A program made the position numbers and the translations under genes. From assembly GCA_023053575.1 (NCBI GenBank), contig JAKZAP010000018.1, positions 10,974,001 to 11,038,000 on the forward strand: 64,000 nucleotides of DNA. Direction: 5' to 3'. Positions within the stretch are counted from its first letter, which is position 1. Every line of letters starts with the position of its first letter. Of the stretch, positions 22,181 to 32,719 are shown piece by piece. A model generated the notes under the pieces. It had not been told where the DNA came from and did no database searches. It saw only the letters and a list, made by a program, of their open reading frames with translations. The stretch comes from Branchinecta lynchi (taxonomy: Eukaryota; Arthropoda; Branchiopoda; Anostraca; Branchinectidae).

Positions 22181-22242
22181 TGAAACCCGCGAAATTTGCT
22201 GGTTTCCTCTACCTTGATGAATGTAAGCCAGCAGGCTAAAAG

Positions 22243-22476
22243 CTAGGCTTCACCTTCCACATTTTTTTTCGAACTTGAGGCTTCCGTTTCCGTCGAGATG
22301 GATGTAGAAGGTGGATCCAGGCCAAAAATATCCGGAAGTTCGAGTTGACTCCTCCTACGTGAGGAGTCAAGTGGTGATAAGTGACAGGTTTTGTTAAGCC
22401 CCGCCTTGGAGGAGGAACCATACCATGCATGAGACAGTGATGTCTCACTCTCATTCCGAAATCTCGGAGTTGTCAT
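22243..22476 (-). CDS. Putative first exon or small ORF, Ser/Thr-rich
   Basis: On the minus strand an ATG at 22,476 opens 77 codons to a TAG at 22,243. A donor-like GGAAG|gtgaag at 22,254 could instead splice out before the stop. The peptide is rich in Ser, Thr, Pro and Glu, with a C-terminal acidic and Ser stretch (SISTETEASSSKK), which suggests a disordered region. There is no known domain. Another frame is open here too, so coding is not certain. Confidence 0.3.
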   Translation of the reverse strand: MTTPRFRNESETSLSHAWYGSSSKAGLNKTCHLSPLDSSRRRSQLELPDIFGLDPPSTSISTETEASSSKKNVEGEA

Positions 22477-22753
22477 GGAGGCAAAGTATTTGAGAGACAC
22501 AGTAAATACGGAAATGAATGATAATGATTGGGAAACTTGGAAATGGTTGTGATTTAGGAGCAAAAGATAACTTGGAGGGGAGCCATCAATATAGATACGG
22601 AAGTGTCTTGAAAGCGCGGAAGCCCCAGATATCTGGAGAGCGAAGCCTGGCTTTGATAAGTCGTACACTTTACATCATACCCCTTTCCTTCTTAAACACC
22701 TGATGGCATTAGTGCATCTCTGAAAAATTTAATAAACCTCGTAAATTACAGCC

Positions 22754-22815
22754 ATGACTTTTTCAGAAACACTACAAGATATGGTTGCATTGCATGGTTT
22801 CTACAGCTTTACTTG
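22754..22815 (+). CDS. Putative first coding exon
   Basis: An ATG in an excellent context (cagccATGa) starts 20 codons plus two bases, MTFSETLQDMVALHGFYSFT. The donor follows at ACTTG|gtaatg. The peptide looks like ordinary coding sequence, but it is short and no next exon with a fitting phase was found. Confidence 0.3.
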
Positions 22816-23344
22816 GTAATGAGTGCTTCAAAAAGCATTCCATAATGAATCCGGGACCTGAGTCCAACTTGTCCTTGACGATTGTAGTTATTAGAAATAA
22901 ACTGCAGAGGATATCATGCCTAGTGCTATTGGCACTTGAAGACCTTCCCGGGACCCCATTTACGCAGACTAGTGTTTTTAGGCGATTTTTTGTTTCATGG
23001 CTTGAAACAGTAAATTGCTCGTGAGGTTCTGTACTAAATCTGTATTCTCTCTCAGAACGGATAACTTTTTTTTCGACTGTTCAAGGAAATTAATTTAATT
23101 AAAAAAAACAAAACAGCTGAAAGAAGCGATACATAATAGGTGATCTGGTAATTATCTTCAGATCGTACATAAAATTACACAATGAAGGAATTATTTCAAA
23201 TATTGTAAATTTCTCTTGTTCCTTCCTCGACGTTACAGGAATTCCAGTATAACTGCAATTGTTTGCCCTCTGACCCTTGTGCAAAGTTATCTTCAATTGC
23301 CCAGGACCTTCACATTCCTGCCCTTGGCCATTTCTCCGCATTCC
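22816..23344. other. No supported feature
   Basis: The minus-strand frame 23,099-23,341 is open but has no domain. Otherwise this is unassigned AT-rich DNA. Confidence 0.4.
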
Positions 23345-23520
23345 ATCTAGGAAGAATATTTTTTAAACCCGATTAGTCCCTTTTCTTTTTTTAATGTTTA
23401 TTGTTTAACCTTGTGCATTTACTACATTTTTGAAAGCTAAGTGTATTTGTTCCTTTTAGTTGTCTGTACTGCACTATTTTCCTCCTCTTAAGTGCGTAAA
23501 TAAAATTTCATCATCATCAC
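23345..23520 (+). mobile_element. LINE 3'-end fragment with (TCA)n tail
   Basis: A T-rich untranslated stretch ends in 'aaataaaatttcatcatcatcacc'-type sequence: a poly(A)-like signal followed by a TCA microsatellite, typical of non-LTR 3' ends. No coding remnant is present. Confidence 0.4.
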
Positions 23521-23612
23521 CAATGTTGTAATACTCTTCCTCCGTAGTCGAAGTCAATCAATCAAGTTTAATCCGAATTTTGTCCCTTATTTGTTGGACC
23601 CCCTGTTATTAG

Positions 23613-23709
23613 TCGAAATTGTATGTTGGAGAAAACGCACCAGACCCCGAAAACATGAATTTCCGGAAGACATACCCTGTTTGGAAACAATACAGACAAA
23701 TTCGATTAT
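23613..23709 (+). CDS. Putative internal exon, unknown protein
   Basis: The acceptor 'cctgttattag' is followed by 32 codons plus one base (97 nt) reading SKLYVGENAPDPENMNFRKT and onward. The donor is weak (gttaat). The composition is clearly protein-like. The exon ends in phase 1, which fits the exon at 29,064-29,191 (join gives TAC, Tyr). I cannot name the family. Confidence 0.4.
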
Positions 23710-24135
23710 GTTAATCTTCGCAAAATTTCCTCTACATTTTCAAGTTTATTTCATATCTTCATTAGAAATTTATTTTATTTCAACTGGCTACAGTACTAAA
23801 CGTTGCGCATGCAATCCTCACAACCCTTTCTGCTTCCAAAACTAACTCTGCTTTTCAGGGAATCTTACTCCTGGGAGCTGTTATAAAATAAGATGCACAC
23901 ACAACCTTTTATAATGTCACCGATAGAAACCGACGCAGCTTATCAAGCACAAAGCAAATTTCGAGGAAATTCTTAAGTTTTTCGAGGAAATTTTGCAAAT
24001 TTCCAAGAGCTTCCAGTTTTAGTATCGAAACAGAAGCAGTCTCTAAGCACGCATCTGTGTAAATAAAGCCTGTAAAGGCAAGTGAAAAAGTAGCTTGGCA
24101 TACACTCACACATCAGGAAATACGCTCGTAATGAG

Positions 24136-24349
24136 CAGGGTTGCAAATGTTGGTGATTTTAAACCCAAATCTTAGGATTTTTTCTGTTTGTATATGACTC
24201 ATTTTTTTTTCACGTAAAAATGCCACAAAAGTCTCCAAAATAAAACAAACATTAAATTGAAAATAATTCCATGCTGCTTGTCCGCAAATGGTGCTTTTCG
24301 TGATATTTTTCTGACCGGTGATTTATTTTTGTTTTGTGTGGCAACCCTG
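24136..24349. mobile_element. hAT-like MITE with CAGGGTTGC ends
   Basis: The ends are CAGGGTTGCAAA and GGCAACCCTG (inverse). The flanking 8-mers are GTAATGAG and GTCATGAA, which agree at 6 of 8 positions, so this is a decayed 8 bp target duplication as hAT elements make. It is 214 bp, AT-rich and non-coding. Confidence 0.65.
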
Positions 24350-24801
24350 GTCATGAAGCGTTAAGAGATTCCTCTACATGACTTAATTCGGAAACACGCC
24401 AGTGAACCTCGCGAAGAAAAAGAAACGTCATCAAAACGAATCCTCAGAATTGATTCAGATCCTGTAAACAAATCAACATCTTTTGTTGTTATGACGTTTC
24501 TAGCTCTTCGCTCGGCTGCGCTTCTTCATCGGCGTCAACAGTTCAACCATCAAGCATATCATCCCCTAAGATTAGCTGGCTAGGTCGTGAAATTGTACGA
24601 AGTTATGAGATGCAGCTATATTTTTTTTGCATTTCTTATTTCTGCGAACCCAACACCATATCGAATAATTGCAAAAAACGTTTATCCTAAGAAGTCGACA
24701 ACCTCATTTCGATTTTAATCAGTTTGCCATCACCAAAATCTCAGGTCACAAGATCACCACGATCACATTATTATAGTGTTTCGACTACTTCAAAGGCTAA
24801 T

Positions 24802-25252
24802 TTATTCTCGTTTGTTCTTTGCCTTTTTAACGATCTTCTTCTTCTTCATGACCTTGCCTTTCCTCGACGGTGACCTTGAGGTCCCTCGCGACCTAGGTAC
24901 ACGCGGTGGAGAGCCATCTCGCGAGATTTCGGCGCTAGGCAAGTCCTGTCTTCCTCTCTTCTGATACTTTTCGAGGTTCACGTCAGGGTCGGATAAAATG
25001 TTGTCCGGATCGGTGAGCATGGCAATTTGGAAGAAGCAGCTTTCGTGGTAAAGGTCGATGATGTTTTCGAGATCCAGTGAAACTTCGGGGGCACCAAAAT
25101 CCGTAAAGTCGGACAACTCATTTACCTGTTTTGTGACATTACTATACGCCTCATAAGCGGGTCCGAAGAGCAGGGGAGTGCTATGCCATGCTTCTGATGA
25201 CTGTAAGGAATAGAAAGCTTGGTTGAGAACACGAATTTTCACAAGTTCAACT
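24802..25252 (-). CDS. Putative 3'-terminal exon, unknown protein with basic tail
   Basis: On the minus strand an acceptor-like 'gacacgcag' (25,253) opens about 149 codons to a TAA at 24,802. No ATG is needed; the frame closes just upstream with a TAA. The first ~95 residues look globular, with Tyr, Phe and acidic residues (FGPAYEAYSNV, IIDLYHESCFFQIA). After that comes a disordered Ser/Arg/Pro stretch and a strongly basic end (KKKKIVKKAKNK). The stop codon overlaps an AATAAA. I do not recognise the protein. It is one of the more convincing host exons here because of its length and composition. The acceptor has a poor pyrimidine tract, and no upstream exon was found. Confidence 0.5.
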
Positions 25253-25259
25253 GCGTGTC

Positions 25260-25899
25260 CTTACTCTTTTGTTTCACTTCCCAAGTACCAAGTTAAGTGC
25301 CGCAGAAAGCAATGATTATTGATTAGGCAACGCGGAGGCAATTTTGACGGGAAACATGTTTTGCCGGTTAGTATGCTCTAAATCCGCATGGATTCTTGTT
25401 TCGTGGCGGGTCAAGTGAGCCAAACTCCGTGTGGGGCGTTTAAGCATTGTTCAAATAGGTGTATTACGGCGTATAAGATGTATTACAGATTCATCTTTTC
25501 CTCGGGGCGCGCTGTAATAAGGCGAATAAGGAAAATGGACTCTGGTTCTATCTTCGCTTGTGCAGAACCAATTAGATCGCATGGTTGGTTCCACCAGCGG
25601 GCCGAAGCGCCGTCAGGGTTGTAACGGGAAGCACTAAAGTTCTACTTTGTTGGAAGCTGAAGAAACAACTTTTCTTCAAAAGAACACGTTTTATTCTGTT
25701 AGGACTGCTTTTTGTCAGTTTGAAGACCGGTGTTGTCCATCCGTAGATTTAGTAGCTTTTTACAATATAATAGACGTCAAATTGTACTCGTGTACTTCAA
25801 GTTGTACTAAGAACACTTTTCTTATCTTCAAAGCTCGAAGAATTGTATCAGCCTGGCAACACTGATTGCCAACCACTAATTGATAAGAAGCTGTTCACT
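25260..25899. other. No supported feature
   Basis: Two short plus-strand frames (25,388-25,624 and 25,647-25,865) lack domains and splice support. Confidence 0.4.
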
Positions 25900-26003
25900 T
25901 TTAGAAGGTATCATTTTTGTTTGTTTGTGCTTATTTTTCATGTATTTCTATGGCCTTTGGCTCTTAGTGTAAATAAATCTTATCTTATCTTGTCTATCTT
26001 ATG
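25900..26003 (+). mobile_element. LINE 3'-end fragment with (CTTAT)n tail
   Basis: 'gtgtaaataaat' followed by 'cttatcttatcttgtc' is a typical non-LTR 3' terminus with a pentanucleotide tail. The upstream body is too diverged to recognise. Confidence 0.4.
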
Positions 26004-26419
26004 TATTTGAACACGGGTGTATATGGGTATGCGTATAGCGCTATTCACCTTATTGCACCTATTTGAACAATGCTTTAAACACCGGAATTGTTATGCCCGA
26101 CGCGTTGTTGGACGCGTCTCAAGGAACTTAGCTGAGTTCGTGAAAATATCGTTGATTTTGTTTTAATTCAGAGACAATAGGCTAGGTTGGGTTTGAAATT
26201 AATTACCCTTAACTTATCGAAGCAGCACGTCCAAGGATAGATTGGAGGTATAGTGATAGTGATAGGAGTAGGAGAAAACGCCCTAGTGTGACATTTATAT
26301 ATCCGAATCGCATCTGGAAACAATTGGGAAGCTGACGGGGGCGTACCGAAACTTCGGTATACACGCCGGGACCATAGTGCTGATTCGAATAAAAATTTAT
26401 TGGTGGTTAGATCAATGCT

Positions 26420-26560
26420 CTAATATGACAATTGTGTGTCCGAACCTGATCCGTTCTCGGTGGGGGAGGTGAAGTAGGCCACCGGACATTTCCCCGATCC
26501 GGTGACAGGGAAGTTGCAGGGGGGGGGGGGTCAAAACTGGGTTAGCCGAAGAAACCAAAT
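26420..26560 (+). repeat. Family B-like fragment
   Basis: CCGATCCGG and a run of G at 26,520 resemble family B units, but the GATGAAACTTGG core is missing. Weak. Confidence 0.3.
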
Positions 26561-26862
26561 ACTTAAACCTGTCAATTAGACCCGGATCATCCGACCAACT
26601 GGAGAGTTCGAGAGAGCATCGCCATCCAACCATGACAGCGCGAACCTTAGCTGATAGACATGCGGAATGCCGTAGCATGCCATTAAGCATTCAGCATCAT
26701 TCTGTTAATGGAGTATTCATTTGTGAACAATGAACCCTTGCGGTTGCTTTAGCCGGTTTTAATCTTTAGGGGGATTTGATAACCTTATTTGGTTCGGCCT
26801 TTACAACTATTCCTCTAGGGCCTGCGAGAATACATGTGCATCCCTGAATAGTTGTAAACACT

Positions 26863-27102
26863 GGGATCGACTAAAAAGAGGCACGGAACGGCACGACATA
26901 GTGTAGGAGGCACGAAAACTAAAAGGGCCCTTTCAGTCTTTGCAGTGCGGGGCAGGAACAACGTTCTAAAGTGCCTTCTTTTAGGCTCTGGAGTCAAGAA
27001 CTCTCACCTACTTATCTACTTCTGTTACTTGCTAATCTCATTTTCTTACTCGTGCGTCCTGAGCCATAACTTGCCGTGCCTTGCTTCTTTTTAGTTGATC
27101 CC
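26863..27102. mobile_element. Mutator-like MITE, copy D3
   Basis: The ends are GGGATCGACTAAAAAG and CTTTTTAGTTGATCCC. A perfect 9 bp duplication, GTAAACACT, flanks it (26,854-26,862 and 27,103-27,111). The ends match fold-backs D1 and D2, but the 240 bp interior is different (GGCACGG-rich arms). Confidence 0.9.
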
Positions 27103-27111
27103 GTAAACACT

Positions 27112-28700
27112 GAACCAATTGAGATTTGGCACCTATCGGTCTCTAGTCATTCTAGCTTTGATGCTCGGAAAGAGAAGAGACTGAGTTGTGGGTTTTTCCA
27201 CGACATTCAGACCGTTTATGAAACGTCGTGTTAGAAAGCATGGAAAGAAAGTATAGTAGTCTGTCGGCTAACTTAAAAATGTTAATAACTTAACTGCAGT
27301 TTCTTCGAGTTATGAAAAACTTTCATACAGTTTTAACATAGAAACGCAGCTTTTTGTGTTATGGATTTGTTACCTTTCTCTCATTCTGAACTTGCATTGT
27401 CGTTTTTAATCCATCCAAATTCTTCATACATTTCTGATAGTTTCACATGATCTTGGGCCATATAAAAGAACTGATGAAATAAAGGGTGTGTACATACCAT
27501 TGGAGATAGTGTTTCGAAATTTTCGTATTTTGTAAGACTTTCCACAACGATTTCGAAACTTGGAATGATCGAGTTTAGATTCGGATGTTGAAACCAAACT
27601 TTGGGCCCCTACGCGCGTCACGTCCTCCTTTTTCGAGAGGATCCTGATTAATCTTGATACTGGGGATGAAAACACATTAGGACTAGCCCTAACAGGGACA
27701 ACGCCCCTAGTAAGTTCTACTGTCCATCTAGACAATGGGTAGCCTGGTAAACAGTGACCAGAAGGTTGTTTTGCTTTGTAGCCATAAACACATCTAATTT
27801 TCCTGAAAATAAGAGGCAAACCTCCCCAGTTGCACACATATTTCAACCTTGATGCAAAATGCTTTAAATTCGGGGCGGCTCCCCAAGGTGAGGTAGCAGG
27901 AACAGGGATGCACCGAGGAATAGAGGCGTTACTAGCAAAAACAAAACAAAAAACAAAAATTCGGGAGGGGGGGGGGGTAGATTATACACAAATTCGGGGT
28001 CAGAGTAGATTATAGGCTCTAAGATACTGATGGACTTCTTATGCTGAGAATGCGCATAATACGGCAAACGTATCTTCTGGGCGAGATAGTCGACCTTCGA
28101 CCATGCGCCGCCTTTGGCGGGGGTTCAGAATACTGCCGGACAAACCGCACACGGCTCAGAAGCAAGTACGTCACCAGTAGCGAGTGCTTTAAGGAGACCC
28201 CTGTGACGAGTGCTTTAAGGATTCCTTTTTTGTCCACCAACTTGAATGTTGACATTGTTAATTTTTTGCTGTGAGTTTGCAATTTATACGTGGCAAATTA
28301 TCTAATGTTTGGAGATACATGCCTAATGTCATATAGGCTACCTGTGTTGCTAGAGGGGGCTAGCAAGGTGTAGCCAGCCAGTAAATAGGTCAAAGTGACG
28401 CACAGTGGAAATATAGAAAATATATGAAAATATTAGTCATACAAGAGCTTAGGATAGGAAGAGTATTATTGGTTGTCAACAAGATTATAGTTTTAAGTAT
28501 ACGCATAGGATGATACGCAATGAGTTTAGACAGAAAATATTTAAGAACGGTCTACGAAACAAGGAACTTGAAAATAAAGCTTATTGCGATCGACAGCAAT
28601 ATAAATTTAAGCAGACACTAAAGATTAAAGTGGATCAGTTTAGGGCATAGACTTGTTTGTCGGGAGAGTATTTCTTAGCCTCGCCATCCACTTTCCCACC
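27112..28700. other. Mostly unassigned DNA
   Basis: The 140-codon minus frame at 27,424-27,846 has no domain. At 28,170-28,220 'gagtgctttaagga' is duplicated. A short ATG-led frame at 28,103 ends at a gtacgt donor but is too short to call. Confidence 0.35.
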
Positions 28701-28710
28701 ATGCCTATCA

Positions 28711-28731
28711 CCCCCCCCCCCCCCCCCCCCC
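28711..28731 (+). repeat. Homopolymer tract of 21 C
   Basis: Uninterrupted C run. The complementary strand could form a G-quadruplex. Confidence 0.9.
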
Positions 28732-28767
28732 TTCCCTATCCAACCCTATTATAGACACGTACATAAA

Positions 28768-28895
28768 TAAAGAGTTTTATGTAGATTGTTTGGGATTTCC
28801 CAAAACACGTCCATGAATAGATATCTACAAATAAAACATCTGGGCTTCCACCAGACCGGTAGCTGAAATAAACAGTAAGTTAAAAACGCAATGAG
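28768..28895 (+). repeat. Repeat F, copy 1
   Basis: 'tttgggatttcccaaaaca', 'ataaaacatctggg' and 'gtagctgaaataaacagtaa' recur at 29,212-29,328 and, as tandem units, at 30,306-30,560. Confidence 0.7.
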
Positions 28896-29063
28896 GGGCT
28901 AGCTGACGTATCTGTTTCGTGCATTATTTGAATATATGTTTTAAAGTCAGCTTAGGCTCAAAGAATATTTAGTATCACTATTTCCAGGGTGAGAACTCGA
29001 AACCGAACTTCCATTTAGAAGAAGACAGATGAGAACTCAAGTCCAGCCACCAGTTTTATACAG

Positions 29064-29191
29064 ACGTGAATTCAAAGTGTGGAGCTATGCCGTTCAACCT
29101 GAGAATATTGGAAAGAGAGGCAAAGGCCCGAATGGGCGTCGTTGAATGCGTCAACAATAAGCTGTTGGACCCTTTACAAAGGAAAAGCCTG
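29064..29191 (+). CDS. Putative internal exon, unknown protein
   Basis: The acceptor 'ccagttttatacag' is followed by 128 nt: two bases, then 42 codons ending exactly at a consensus donor, CTG|gtaagt. The peptide contains GAMPFNLRILEREAKAR and ends LLDPLQRKSL. It looks like ordinary globular or helical protein, but I do not recognise it. The two leading bases complete a codon with the single trailing base of the 23,613-23,709 exon. An overlapping ATG-led frame starting at about 29,029 is also open for ~37 codons, so the reading frame is not beyond doubt. It lies between two copies of repeat F. Confidence 0.5.
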
Positions 29192-29211
29192 GTAAGTATG
29201 CCAGTTATGAG

Positions 29212-29328
29212 TAGAATATTTTTTAGCTTTCCCCAAACATGTCCATAAATAGAGATCTATAAATATATTATCTGGATTTTCCCCAGACTGGTAGCTGCAA
29301 GAAACAGTAAAAATAAACAGGTCCACAC
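29212..29328 (+). repeat. Repeat F, copy 2, host of element E1
   Basis: This repeats the motifs of copy 1. It is interrupted at 29,338 by element E1 and continues after 30,305 with 'gacgcaataagg' and 'caaccagaaggcg'. Confidence 0.7.
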
Positions 29329-29337
29329 GTTTAGACG

Positions 29338-30305
29338 GGTTGTCGGCGCAACGTGCCCGCTCGAAACGTCCACGACGAAATGTCCCCGCGACAAAACATC
29401 CCCATGACAGAACGTCCCCACGACAAAACGCACCCGTGCGAAATGTCCCCAATCGCAACTCCCATGGCGAAACGTCCCCGGCTATAGATTTTTTGTTTCA
29501 TTGCTGAGGGGTAGCTACGCCTGTGAGCTAGATTACTGATTGTGTCATCAGTTCAGACATAAATGTTCATGGAATATAACATTTTAAAACCACGATGGGC
29601 CGACTACGACACGATTAACCGATAGTGAAGAAACAAACCAAAGTGTTGCTCCGGCTGTAGCCATTTCTTAAAGAAAGCGCAAAGATTTATTAGTTTGTCA
29701 GTTTTCGTTTTATCCTTTCTTCGATTTGTTTATTTGTGTGTTAGTTTACCCTGCGGTATAACTCACTGATCTCCCTATTGGTCGGTTGTTCATTTGGTGA
29801 TATTTATTACTAAAGGATTTTATGAAAGAATCAAACCCGTCTAATCTAGATTTACTGTGTCTCTCTACCTAACTAATCGTTCCATCCGCTTTCCTTGCCT
29901 CGCTTTCCATGTCACTTTTATACGTCATACCGGCACTACACTGATGTTTGCATCCTCCTTGTTTGACTCTCCTTCCTTGAGCCACAGCGGACTTCCTCTT
30001 TCTCTGAGAAGCATATTGGTGCTCCTCAGATTGTGTATGTTGCTTGAGACGACCTAGAACTGATCAGTTACGTTACGAGTCCAGTTTACGTTACGAGTTA
30101 CGTTACGAGGCATATTACACTATATGTTTTAACTGGAAACAATACATTGTTGAAGCAGCCAGTCTGATGTCCGGTCTTGCTTGCTTATAAAGAATGTTCC
30201 CACATCTGTAGTGCACACTCTGAATTTGTTTTACCGCGATCATGCACCTGAAGATCGAGGCGAACCTAAAAAAATATGCTTGGGGACGTTTGGTGACATA
30301 ACCAA
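29338..30305. mobile_element. Mutator-like element E1 with minisatellite end
   Basis: A 9 bp duplication, GTTTAGACG, flanks it (29,329-29,337 and 30,306-30,314). The left ~140 bp is an array of ~16-18 bp units of the type GACAAAACGTCCCCA. The right end retains one unit in inverse (GGGGACGTTTGG). The interior (about 29,480-30,280) matches element E2 (61,022-61,910) in inverse, for example around 'atttggtgatatttatta' and 'gtctctctacctaacta'. No transposase frame is present, so it is non-autonomous. Confidence 0.8.
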
Positions 30306-30560
30306 GTTTAGACGCGTTCATACAGTTCAAAAGATGACGCAATAAGGGAGGGGGCGTCAGACAACCAGAAGGCGTATTATAAATAGATTTTGGGGTTTTC
30401 CCAAACGGATCCGGAAATAGAGAGCTATAAATAAAACATCCGGTTTTCCCAAAACATGTTCGGAAAATTTGGGGGTGAAATAAACAAGTTCAGACAAGTT
30501 CAAGGACGCAATAAGTGGGGGAACGTCAACCAATCAGAAGGCGAGTTATCAATAGATTTT
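30306..30560 (+). repeat. Repeat F, tandem units of ~170 bp
   Basis: 'gacgcaataag' with 'aaccagaaggcg' at 30,335 and 'gacgcaataag' with 'aaccaatcagaaggcg' at 30,505 frame one full unit, which ends in a G-run at about 30,560. Confidence 0.7.
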
Positions 30561-31265
30561 CGGGGGGGGGGGGGGTGCTCAGACAGCTGAAATGTCTTTT
30601 GCGTCGTAGGACAGGAAAATGAGTTCCAAAAAGAGGTCGACCCGAAGCAAATTACAACAGAAATGATTTTTACACCATCTTGTAGAGAAATAAAAAGCTG
30701 AACAATATATCCAAAGTTGCATATCCAGGCTCGACGCAAAATAAGCGTTTTTTGTCTTTTAATGTCATTTTCTTCCGTCTTTCGAAACAAAAATACAACA
30801 TTTTCGTAGTTGTCCGTTATTCATGCGTTATTCTTGAACTGAAGTACGAACCTGATGCGAAATGACAAGCTGGAGCTGAAAATGAAGTCAGATTTGGTGT
30901 ATAAAGCACCAGAAAAAAGTTAACGTTAGTTTTTCAAACTATTTTGTAAAAAAGTAAAAATTTTCGTACTGGTCCGACTTTCTTGAACGAAAGTGCGATG
31001 CTGACATAGAATCCCGAGCTCAGACCGCGGCTTATTAAGCTAGATAGTCAGGGTTAAAATCATCGTGGGGGGCTCAACCCCTCCAACTTTCCCTGATGCT
31101 GATATCAATCCATTTTTAACCCGAGCTTCCGAAATACTCGTTTTGAATTCCTCGACCTTGTTGAAACGTGGTTTTTAAATTCTCGTCGAGAGTACAAGTC
31201 ACTTTCACGTTAAATACCTTTGAAATCGCCCCTAAATCTTTTAAAATTCTCTCTTACAGAAAATC
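30561..31265. other. No supported feature
   Basis: The minus frame 30,500-30,790 overlaps repeat F and has no domain. 'ggggggctcaacccctcc' at 31,067 resembles the end of a small GC-rich MITE seen at 47.6 kb. Confidence 0.35.
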
Positions 31266-31283
31266 TGTTCCGAAATCAGCTAC

Positions 31284-31446
31284 CTATCACGAGACAAGTT
31301 TTCACGAGACAAGTCTATCACGAGGTAAAAATTTCTGGACAAATTTTCCCGAGACAAGTCAGTCATTTTGCAATTTTCACAAGACAAATTACCAGGAGAC
31401 AAATTATCACGAGACAAACCTTGCTCAAGACAAATTTCCGTGAGAC
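31284..31446 (+). repeat. Minisatellite block, left end of a possible 7.7 kb element
   Basis: About nine degenerate 16-18 bp units of the type CACGAGACAAGTTTT. The block at 38,863-39,013 has the same units in inverse. The outermost 24 bases of the two blocks (ACGAGACAAGTTTTC, then ACGAGACAA) are identical after inversion. Confidence 0.7.
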
Positions 31447-31607
31447 AAATCGCTTTTTCATTATGTAGCTCCTCCCACAGGGCGGGGCTTAGCTCCAAAC
31501 TGTCACTTGTCAACCCTTAACTCCTCCCCATTTATAAAGGCAAAAAGACTTTCCATAAATTGCAGCGAGTGAATTATGCTTCCATGAGCACTGGCTCTAC
31601 CCCCGGT

Positions 31608-31880
31608 TCATTTAGATAGCCCCGATACTATGTGAGGGCTTCCTATTTCCGCGTTAAGTGACCGGTGGTAGGCTTTATAGTTGACCATCGCTGCAGGGTT
31701 ACGTATGGGGTTGTGGTCAGCCGTGGAAGTCAGAGTAAACTTGCCATTACATGCTTTCCCTCGTACTGGATAGCCTTTGTCAGAGCATCTGTAGTAGCTG
31801 CTTTCTGAAGATGTTGAAAGCAGAACGAACTTGTAGCCACTAGTATGGACTGCAGTCTCTCCTCTTGCAGTTTTCACCAT
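31608..31880 (-). CDS. FLYWCH-like zinc-finger ORF, possibly degenerate
   Basis: On the minus strand an ATG at 31,880 (context CCGAAATGG) opens 90 codons. Residues ~14-60 follow the FLYWCH pattern: GYKFVLL, then YYRC (first Cys), a Cys nine to ten residues on (KACNG), a beta segment and DHNP. The second His of the usual HxH is replaced by Pro, so zinc binding is doubtful. FLYWCH fingers are the N-terminal DNA-binding part of many Mutator-like transposases, and also occur in host genes. This ORF lies just inside the left minisatellite block and reads outward, with no room for a transposase domain, so it is a fragment or a small exapted protein. An exon of a larger gene is also possible. Confidence 0.5.
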   Translation of the reverse strand: MVKTARGETAVHTSGYKFVLLSTSSESSYYRCSDKGYPVRGKACNGKFTLTSTADHNPIRNPAAMVNYKAYHRSLNAEIGSPHIVSGLSK

Positions 31881-32199
31881 TTCGGACTAGATTTGGGTTG
31901 ACATTCTGTTTCCAAAATCAAAACTGACTACTATCCTAACATGCACCCTCTGCTCTATATACGGTAGCTCACTTTAAAGTTTAACTGAACAGGCAACTTA
32001 TTTTTACATCTTAGATTCAAACACATTGAATTATTACAACACCCATTAGGGATTTTCATTCTGTCCACAGTAGTCTTCAGTAGGGACGTTGGGAATGTGG
32101 ACGCTTTCCCATGGTGAATCCGTCCACAATTCGCCCGCGAAATTTTAAAATACCGACCAAACGTGATTTTTCAAGCTCATATTTTGGTCGAGGTCAGAT

Positions 32200-32397
32200 A
32201 TGGCAAATATCAGTCGTCGCTCAATCCTTGATTATAAAAACAGCTCAGAAGACTGCCTACTGACAAGGGTAACAACCAGAAGACTTGCCGTGTCAAGGAA
32301 ATCTTCCAGTGTTCTTCAACGGAGTGGAGTCAATGGAGGAATTTTTATGAAGTTCACATGGTCCTCTTGGAACGACGGATCGACAGAATCTTTACAG
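32200..32397 (+). CDS. Putative first coding exon, Ser/Arg-rich protein
   Basis: An ATG at 32,200 opens exactly 66 codons to a donor, TTTACAG|gtttgt. The peptide begins MANISRRSILDYKNSSEDC and is rich in Ser, Arg and Thr. It ends in phase 0 and fits the next candidate exon at 34,368 (phase 0 in). Reading through the donor reaches a stop ~35 codons later, so a single-exon ORF is the alternative. The FLYWCH-like ORF starts 320 bp away on the other strand, so the gap could be a bidirectional promoter. No family recognised. Confidence 0.4.
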
Positions 32398-32719
32398 GTT
32401 TGTAGAATACTCTTATACCAATTTTCCGTAAAGCACCTTCAAATAATACTGAAGAAACAGGACAAACTTGCGATGGACCTAAACTGGCTAAAAATTAACT
32501 AGACTTTAGCGTAGCGAAGTCAAGTCATCTGCAAATAAGTCGCTTTTAATTCAAGTAAATTGCGCACTCAGGGTTCCTCAAAGAGTTGCAAAGAAGAAAG
32601 CCTTTTTTACCCTTGTGCTTTTCAAAAAAATAAGGTAAAAAATGAATAAATAGAACTAAAGCCGAGCAAATACACCACATATGCAGTACCACACACCTAT
32701 TAATTCAAATTAGTCCTTT

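Noticed and set aside
28103..28165. ATG-led 21-codon exon ending at gtacgt
   Set aside because: Too short, no compatible partner exon, and neighbouring frames are open as well.
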